A DNA stretch of 29,339 nucleotides from JBBQTU01 sp038213005. GTDB taxonomy: Bacteria > Planctomycetota > Phycisphaerae > Tepidisphaerales > Tepidisphaeraceae. Where the stretch lies: NCBI GenBank assembly GCA_038213005.1, contig JBBQTU010000021.1, forward strand, positions 1 to 29,339, written 5' to 3'. Under the pieces are notes generated by a model, which had not been told where the DNA came from, searched no databases, and saw nothing but the letters and a program-made list of their open reading frames with translations. This document shows, piece by piece, positions 24,841 through 29,339 of the stretch. How positions within the stretch are numbered: position 1 is the first letter of the stretch; each line of letters starts with the position of its first letter. The position numbers were made by a program, and so were the translations under genes.

Positions 24841-25040
24841 GCGTGCCCGTCTTTCCGGGCACGCGATTTCTTAGCCCCAACGGGGCGGCATTCGTAAGCC
24901 CAGGGCAAGCGTACTCGCGCAGCCCTGGGTAAGAACCATTAACACTGAATGAGCCCTGACAGGGCGACACCTCTTTCAGCACCGTATTCGCTCCAACCAA
25001 CCGCTGACGCGCAACTTGCATCTGCCCGAAAAAACGGGCA
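24841..25040. repeat. Outer inverted pair of TGCCCG...CGGGCA hairpins
   Basis: A hairpin GCGTGCCCG-TCTTTC-CGGGCACGC (24841-24864) is matched, in opposite orientation, by TGCCCG-AAAAAA-CGGGCA (25023-25040). Read on the minus strand, the second is GGGCATGCCCG followed by a TTTTTT loop and CGGGCA, so both share the form GGGC(G/A)TGCCCG-(pyrimidine loop)-CGGGCA. They bracket the GCCCC/CCCAGGGC cassette. Confidence 0.6.
24874..24965. repeat. Cassette of three consecutive palindromes (GCCCC, CCCAGGGC, GCCCT)
   Basis: Three hairpins follow each other: GCCCC-AAC-GGGGC (24874-24886), CCCAGGGC ... GCCCTGGG (24899-24929) and GCCCT-GAC-AGGGC (24953-24965). From memory, this combination resembles extragenic palindromic repeats found many times in genomes of the PVC superphylum. 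I cannot confirm copy number from a single window. Confidence 0.55.
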
Positions 25041-25056
25041 TGCCCAGAGGCGAAGT

Positions 25057-25279
25057 GGTGCAGGACACCTCCGGCGGAGGATCTTTGGAGTGCGGTAAGC
25101 TTCTTACCGCTTTACCGAGGCGAGCTTCTCGCCGGGAGGGCCGCGCAGCAGAGCAGGACATCCATAGTCACCAACTGCGTCCATACAAGGCGCCGATGTA
25201 TTCCTGCCGCCGACAAGGTCGGCTCGTCAAAGCTGCGAGAAGTTCGCAGCACTCCAAATCGCCTAAAGCGTCCTGCACC
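25057..25279. repeat. REPIN-like pair of inverted palindromic units
   Basis: Two units face each other. Outer ends are GGTGCAGGAC (25057-25066) and its exact complement (25270-25279). Next comes TTTGGAGTGC (25084-25093) and its exact complement (25249-25258). Inside each unit are two small hairpins. In the left unit these are GCGGTAA-GCTTC-TTACCGC and GGCGA-GCTTC-TCGCC. In the right unit, read on the minus strand, they are GCTGCGA-ACTTC-TCGCAGC and GCCGA-CCTTG-TCGGC. Stem sequences differ between units but remain paired, and the CTT-containing loops are kept. Such inverted pairs are mobilised elsewhere by REP-associated tyrosine transposases; none is encoded here. Confidence 0.75.
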
Positions 25280-25336
25280 CGATGAAGCCGGCCTGTTCGT
25301 CTTCGCATCCCCGATTCTGTTAGACTGGGCGGACGG

Positions 25337-26080
25337 ATGAAACGCCGCGTCTTCACCATCCTGTCGGCCATGTCGCTGGTGCTGTGCATCGGCGTGATTG
25401 CAATGTGGACCGGGAGCTATGGCCGAAGTCCGGGGTTCGTGCGGATTTGGCCGGGGGTGCGGTACTACGCCGTGCGCTCAGCCGGTGGGTGGCTGTGCGT
25501 GTTTCACATGTCGCCCGCTCTCATGCACGCCGGGCCGGTGATGCCCGCGACAATCCCGACGGGGATGATACGAACCGCGCGGATACAGAACGCAGCCCGC
25601 ATCGTGAGTGTGCCGCATTGGGCGGCCGCGGGGCTGCTGCTACTTGGGCCGGGCATCTGGATCTGGGGCTATCGGCGGCGGCGACGCGCGGTGTTAAGGA
25701 GAAAGCATGGTCTGTGCCTCGCCTGCGGCTATGACCTGCGGGCGAGCAAGCAGCGATGCCCCGAGTGCGGGACGGCCATATCAATAGGGCGGACGCGCCA
25801 GCGCAGGAGGAGTCGGCCGATGCGCTATCGTGAGAATGAGGATATCGAAGACGAGGCGGCGGATCGGGAGGTGCCGGATGAGGCGGATATGGACCAGACC
25901 GACCAGCCCGCGACTGAGCCGTGTCCGTACTGCGGCAAGCCCGTGAGCGAACTCGCCGAGGTGTGCCCGCACTGCCGCAGCTATATCTCGCAGGAGGATG
26001 CTGCGAGTCGCAAGCCCCTTTGGCTGATCATCGGAGTTGTCGTGTGTCTGGTGATTGTGGTGTTGTGCTGGGTGTTGTGA
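25337..26080 (+). CDS. Membrane protein with two zinc ribbons and C-terminal anchor
   Basis: The protein has 247 residues, with only a weak ribosome site. An N-terminal membrane segment (ILSAMSLVLCIGVIAMWTG) is followed by an exported loop and a second segment (WAAAGLLLLGPGIWIWGY). A basic RRRRRAVLRRKHG stretch leads to the zinc ribbon CLACGYDLRAS...CPECG, a hallmark of planctomycete membrane proteins. A charged linker then leads to a second ribbon (CPYCGKPVSELAEVCPHC) and a final membrane helix. The usual planctomycete form ends soon after the first ribbon, so the rest looks like a second protein fused in frame. AGGAGG lies nine bases before the internal ATG at 25820, which could start an 86-residue tail-anchored zinc-ribbon protein. 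The function is unknown; the ribbons probably bind Zn and mediate protein or nucleic-acid contacts. Confidence 0.82.
   Translation: MKRRVFTILSAMSLVLCIGVIAMWTGSYGRSPGFVRIWPGVRYYAVRSAGGWLCVFHMSPALMHAGPVMPATIPTGMIRTARIQNAARIVSVPHWAAAGLLLLGPGIWIWGYRRRRRAVLRRKHGLCLACGYDLRASKQRCPECGTAISIGRTRQRRRSRPMRYRENEDIEDEAADREVPDEADMDQTDQPATEPCPYCGKPVSELAEVCPHCRSYISQEDAASRKPLWLIIGVVVCLVIVVLCWVL
25820..26080 (+). CDS. Possible internal start: 86-aa tail-anchored zinc-ribbon protein
   Basis: This frame is identical to the C-terminal part of the preceding protein. It is listed because AGGAGG at 25805-25810 precedes the in-frame ATG by nine bases, a better ribosome site than that of the full-length start. The product would have an acidic N-terminus (MRYRENEDIEDEAADREVPD), one CxxC...CxxC zinc ribbon and a single C-terminal membrane helix (LWLIIGVVVCLVIVVLCWVL). 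It may be made in addition to the full-length protein. Confidence 0.35.
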   Translation: MRYRENEDIEDEAADREVPDEADMDQTDQPATEPCPYCGKPVSELAEVCPHCRSYISQEDAASRKPLWLIIGVVVCLVIVVLCWVL

Positions 26081-26115
26081 GGTGCCGGCTCACGTCACCT
26101 GCGGCGCCTCTTCTT
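26079..26115 (+). terminator. Terminator-like hairpin overlapping the zinc-ribbon stop codon
   Basis: GAGGTGCCG pairs with CGGCGCCTC as a nine-base stem with one G-U pair and a 14-base loop, followed by TTCTT. It begins inside the TGA stop codon, so it probably ends this transcript. Confidence 0.45.
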
Positions 26116-26277
26116 AGCCGCCTGTGGGGCAAGCTCTGGAGTATCGAGCTGCAAACGCTTAACTGAGGCCCTGCCCGAAAGTACTATCACATCCGCGCGG
26201 CACCGGCCACCGCGCTGCGTTGACGCTCTCGCTGACCACCACTACGATCACCCCGTCCCCATCAGAAGGAGCCCGCG

Positions 26278-27543
26278 ATGCAGACGCTCTTCGGCACCAT
26301 TCTCAGCCCTCAGTCCCCTTCGGACTGCCAGATTCTCCCACGGATGGTCCTGCGCATCGGCGATGATGGCCGCGTCGCCGAACTCTCCACCACCCACACC
26401 CACGCCGCCGACGTCATTGGCGGCGAAGGCCGGTGGATTCTCCCCGGCTTCATCGACGCCCATCTGCATCTGCCCCAGTGGGATCGCCGCGGCATCGACG
26501 GCCTCTCCCTCCGCGACTGGCATGACCGCTACATCTACCCCGCCGAGGCCCGCCTGCACGACCCCGACTTCGCCGAGAAACTCGCCGAGGACTTTGTCTC
26601 CGGCCTGATCGCCCACGGCACCACCACCGCCGTCAGCTTCGGCAGCCCCTTCGCCCCGGCCACCGAACGCGCGTTCTCCGTATTCGCGCGCCGCGGCTTC
26701 CGCGCTGTCCACGGCATGATGCTCAACGACTGTGACTGTCCCGTCCCGCTCTGCCAGGACACCGACCAGGCCCTGGACGATGCCCGCCAACTCGCCGCCC
26801 GCTGGCACGGCGCCGAGAACGGCCGGCTCAGTTATGCCTTTAGCCCCCGAACCCCCGTATCCTGCACCGAGAAACTCATGCGCGGGGCGGCCGCCCTCTC
26901 GCAAATGTTTAAGTGCTATCTCCAGACCAATGTCGCCGAGTCACTCGCCGACGGCACCGCCGTCCGCGAACGCTTCCCCGACAGCATCGACGACATGGAA
27001 ATCTTCGCTGAGATGGGAATGCTCACCCCGCGCACCCTTCTCGGCCACGGCGTCTTCCTCACCCGCCAGCAGCGCGACCAGGTCGCCCGCGCCGGCACGA
27101 CACTCGTCCACTGCCCTACCGCCGACCTCTTCATGGAGAACGGCCTGATGGACTACGTCGCCCACCGCTCCGCTGGCGTCCGCGTGGCCCTGGGCAGCAG
27201 CGTCGCTGCCGGCCACGACCCTTTCATGCCCCGGGTCGCCATCGAATGCCTCCAAACCGCCAAAGCTCTCAAAGTCCACGCCATCCCCCGCCGCTCTTAT
27301 CCCGTCCCAACTCCCGCCGAAGCCTGGTGGACCCTCACCCGCGGAGCTGCCGAGGCCCTGCACATGGCCAACCGCATCGGCTCGCTCGATGTCGGCTTCG
27401 ACGCCGACTGCCTCGTCGTCAAACCCGAACCCTGGATCGCGGATCTCCCGGCCGACCAGCAGGCGTCGGCGTTACTCTATACGCTGTCGCCTGAGCAGAT
27501 CGAGCACGTGTTCATCGCCGGCAAGCGAGTCGGGCCGAAGTAG
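26278..27543 (+). CDS. Guanine-deaminase-like amidohydrolase lacking two metal ligands
   Basis: The protein has 421 residues, and AAGGAG lies six bases before the ATG. The overall sequence follows guanine deaminase: PGFIDAHLHLPQWDRRG (His62, His64), TTTAVSFGSPFAPATERAF, RLSYAFSPRTPVSCTEKLM, RTLLGHGVFLTRQQ (His257), LVHCPTADLFMENG and a C-terminal ADCLVVKPEPW. Two positions differ. The third metal-ligand His of the QTHxxE motif is Asn218 (LQTNVAES), and the Asp of the GTDVAGG motif is Ser308 (LGSSVAAG). Authentic guanine deaminases use both to hold zinc and activate water. The frame is otherwise intact and full length, so this is not a simple pseudogene. It may have another chemistry, a non-enzymatic role, or little activity. 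The purine role is inferred from the family only. Confidence 0.82.
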   Translation: MQTLFGTILSPQSPSDCQILPRMVLRIGDDGRVAELSTTHTHAADVIGGEGRWILPGFIDAHLHLPQWDRRGIDGLSLRDWHDRYIYPAEARLHDPDFAEKLAEDFVSGLIAHGTTTAVSFGSPFAPATERAFSVFARRGFRAVHGMMLNDCDCPVPLCQDTDQALDDARQLAARWHGAENGRLSYAFSPRTPVSCTEKLMRGAAALSQMFKCYLQTNVAESLADGTAVRERFPDSIDDMEIFAEMGMLTPRTLLGHGVFLTRQQRDQVARAGTTLVHCPTADLFMENGLMDYVAHRSAGVRVALGSSVAAGHDPFMPRVAIECLQTAKALKVHAIPRRSYPVPTPAEAWWTLTRGAAEALHMANRIGSLDVGFDADCLVVKPEPWIADLPADQQASALLYTLSPEQIEHVFIAGKRVGPK

Positions 27544-27617
27544 GCGGGCCTTCGCGCGGCATAACTCAATGTCGGAGTTGCTTGATCCACCAATGGTCGT
27601 ACCAGCACTATTTACCT

Positions 27618-27869
27618 ATGACGACTGCAAAACTCTTCCAACATCGCGGGAGCCAGGCCGTGCGTCTGCCCAAGGCATTCCGTTTTGACCTCACGGAGGT
27701 GGCGATCGAACGCAGAGGCGACCAGGTCACCCTCAGCCTCCGGCGGACGCCCGTTCTCAAGACACTCGCGGACGTGGCCCGCTACCTTCACGAGAAATAC
27801 TCGCAGGCCGCACCCGTCCCCGATGTTCCCGGCTCCAGACAACCGCAGCAACGCGATCTGACATGGTAG
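27618..27869 (+). CDS. VapB/MazE-type antitoxin without an adjacent toxin
   Basis: The protein has 83 residues from the ATG at 27618; the upstream in-frame ATG at 27582 and the chosen one both lack a good ribosome site. The N-terminal TAKLFQHRGSQAVRLPKAFRF is a clear SpoVT/AbrB-type DNA-binding domain of VapB/MazE antitoxins, followed by VAIERRGDQVTLSLRR. In the usual system the C-terminal tail neutralises a VapC PIN-domain ribonuclease encoded just downstream. Here the tail (LADVARYLHEKYSQAAPVPD) is present, but the 122 bases before the next gene contain no PIN-domain frame. It is a solitary antitoxin or the remnant of a pair, and may act as a regulator or neutralise a toxin encoded elsewhere. 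Confidence 0.78.
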   Translation: MTTAKLFQHRGSQAVRLPKAFRFDLTEVAIERRGDQVTLSLRRTPVLKTLADVARYLHEKYSQAAPVPDVPGSRQPQQRDLTW

Positions 27870-27991
27870 GCCCTTCCCTGACGCCGCCCAAGAGGCGGAT
27901 GCTGCTCAGCCAACTCTTGAGTTCACAGCCGCCTTTGGCGGTCGCCGCCATAAACCATAGAATAGGCTGGCCGAAATTCATGGGAGACTGA

Positions 27992-29339
27992 ATGAAACGC
28001 GAGAAGATGGCTTGGATTGTCTGCCTGACCCTGATCGCCCTGCTGACGCTGCAACTGCCCGGCACGCTGGCCCAGCGTGAGGACGACTACGCTTTCGTGC
28101 GCACCTTGGTCGATATCCATCGTCAGGTGATGGCCAACTATGTCGAGCCGGTCGAAGCCGAAAAGCTTCGACAAGGCGCTATCGACGGCATGCTCAGCGA
28201 ACTCGATCCTTTCAGCGTCTATATCCCGGCATCCCAGCAGAAGGCCTTTGACGAAGCCATCGACGGGTCGTTCCAGGGCGTCGGCGTTCAGCTCAACCAG
28301 GCCGACAACGGCCAGATCGAAGTCGTCTCGCCCATCGATGACAGCCCCGCCTTCAAGGCTGGTGTCATGGCTGGCGACATTATCACCAAGATCAACGGCG
28401 AGTCGATTGAGACCATGCGCCTTTCCGATGTGATCAAGCGCGTCACCGGCCTGCCCGGCACCGAGGTCAAATTTCACATCCGCCGCGGCGCTGAAGAGAA
28501 GGACTTCACCCTCATCCGCCAGCACATCGTCGTCCCCACCGTCAAAGGCTATCGCCGCAAGCAGGACAACACATGGGACTACTTCGCCAGCGAGGATCCC
28601 AAGGTTGCCTACGTTCGCGTGACCCAGTTCACCGGCGACACCTATGAGAAACTGCGCTCGGCCATCCAGGATGCCACCGCCGCCGGGATGAAAGGCCTGA
28701 TTCTGGACCTGCGCCACAATCCGGGTGGTCGGCTTGAGTCGGCCCAGGAAATCCTGGACATGCTCATCCCCAAGGGCGTCCTGCTCAGCACCAAAGGCCG
28801 CAACCGCCCCGAGGATGTCAGGCTCGCCAGCGGCGAGAACGTCCTGCCCTACTTCCCCATGATTGTCCTGGTCAACGGCTCATCCGCCAGCGCCTCCGAG
28901 ATCGTGGCCGGCAGCCTGATGGACAACAAGCGGGCACTGGTCATGGGATCGCGCAGCTACGGCAAGGGTTCGGTGCAGGAACTCATCCCGCTCGACCAGA
29001 AGAGCGGAGAACTCAAGCTGACGGTCGCCTATTACTACCTCCCGTCTGGCCGGCTCGTCCATCGCAAGAAAGACGCCACCGACTGGGGCGTCATCCCGCA
29101 GATCATCGTCCCGGTCGACCTCGCCACCGAGGAAAAGGTGATGCGCGACCGCAATAACCAGGAGCTCTTCCGCCGCCCGCTGCGCAGCGCAACCCAACCG
29201 GCCACCGGCCCCACCACGGCCGTCGTCGATACCCAGCTCCAGCGCGCCGTCGACACCATGGTCGCCATCCTGGTGATGCAAAACGGCAAGATGGACCCGA
29301 TCCCGCAGACCGGCCCAGCCACCGCGCCGACGACACGAA
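27992..29339 (+). CDS. ctpA: S41-family C-terminal processing peptidase, 3' end cut by window edge
   Basis: GGGAG lies five bases before the ATG and 449 codons are visible without a stop. A signal peptide or membrane anchor (MAWIVCLTLIALLTLQLPGTLA) sends the protein to the periplasm. A helical region follows, then a PDZ domain at about residues 90-175: FQGVGVQLNQADNG, SPIDDSPAFKAGVMAGDIIT and KINGESIETM. The protease domain has the substrate strand LILDLRHNPGGRLESAQEIL. The catalytic Ser300 is in NGSSASASEIVAG and Lys325 in SYGKGSVQEL; the spacing of 25 residues matches E. coli Prc and the CtpA/CtpB proteins. This Ser/Lys protease trims or degrades envelope proteins. The extra Thr/Pro-rich C-terminal part is incomplete. 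The gene symbol is a family-level choice. Confidence 0.93.
   Translation, partial: MKREKMAWIVCLTLIALLTLQLPGTLAQREDDYAFVRTLVDIHRQVMANYVEPVEAEKLRQGAIDGMLSELDPFSVYIPASQQKAFDEAIDGSFQGVGVQLNQADNGQIEVVSPIDDSPAFKAGVMAGDIITKINGESIETMRLSDVIKRVTGLPGTEVKFHIRRGAEEKDFTLIRQHIVVPTVKGYRRKQDNTWDYFASEDPKVAYVRVTQFTGDTYEKLRSAIQDATAAGMKGLILDLRHNPGGRLESAQEILDMLIPKGVLLSTKGRNRPEDVRLASGENVLPYFPMIVLVNGSSASASEIVAGSLMDNKRALVMGSRSYGKGSVQELIPLDQKSGELKLTVAYYYLPSGRLVHRKKDATDWGVIPQIIVPVDLATEEKVMRDRNNQELFRRPLRSATQPATGPTTAVVDTQLQRAVDTMVAILVMQNGKMDPIPQTGPATAPTTR

Noticed and set aside
24841..25279. CRISPR array
   Set aside because: The repeats are few, inverted rather than direct, and of several families; there are no regular spacers and no cas genes.
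24794..25389. Several short frames between ilvC and the zinc-ribbon gene
   Set aside because: They are made entirely of palindromic repeat units; peptides such as YPGLREYACPGLTNAAPLGL are translations of the repeats.
27923..28717. Minus-strand frame of 264 codons
   Set aside because: It is antisense to the S41 peptidase gene, which has a signal peptide, PDZ domain and catalytic Ser/Lys.

Overview
The window looks like part of a high-GC planctomycete-type chromosome, most probably class Phycisphaerae or a close relative. Four things point there: a PEP-CTERM protein, a type-IV-prepilin-like protein with the [17 protein letters not shown] leader and an H-X10-DG tail motif, a CxACGYDLRAS...CPECG zinc-ribbon membrane protein, and GntR-type DNA-binding domains fused to LacI-like sensor domains. 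Taxonomy is inferred from protein style only. No rRNA and no complete tRNA are present.

Region 1 (1-2854): two minus-strand genes for exported proteins. One is a beta-propeller protein cut by the left edge; the other is a PEP-CTERM protein with a strong Shine-Dalgarno sequence. A 446-base non-coding stretch with palindromes follows.

Region 2 (2855-13557): a plus-strand run of a GntR/LacI-type regulator, a prepilin-like protein, a 1222-aa exported propeller/FN3 protein, a (beta/alpha)8 glycoside-hydrolase-like protein, a GH42 beta-galactosidase and a 92-residue unknown whose start overlaps the GH42 stop by four bases. It reads as a carbohydrate-degradation locus, but no transporter or SusC/D pair is visible.

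Region 3 (13554-22584): a second GntR/LacI-type regulator (minus) is divergent from a 1390-residue TPR + carboxypeptidase-regulatory-like + heparinase II/III-like protein and a Gfo/Idh/MocA oxidoreductase. A promoter with a TTGTACAA palindrome at the expected transcription start lies between them. A convergent GH95-type glycosidase ends next to what looks like the 3' end of a tRNA gene, a possible integration scar.

Region 4 (22585-29339): mostly housekeeping. It has a 163-aa unknown with a structured leader, a shared bidirectional terminator, ilvC, a block of nested palindromic repeats including a REPIN-like inverted pair, a zinc-ribbon membrane protein with a credible internal start, a guanine-deaminase-like amidohydrolase lacking two metal ligands, a solitary VapB/MazE-type antitoxin and an S41 C-terminal processing peptidase cut by the right edge.

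The most unusual items are the REPIN-like block, the metal-ligand-deficient amidohydrolase, the tRNA 3' fragment beside the GH95 gene, the TPR/heparinase fusion and the solitary antitoxin. I did not find a clearly new multi-gene defence or mobile system.
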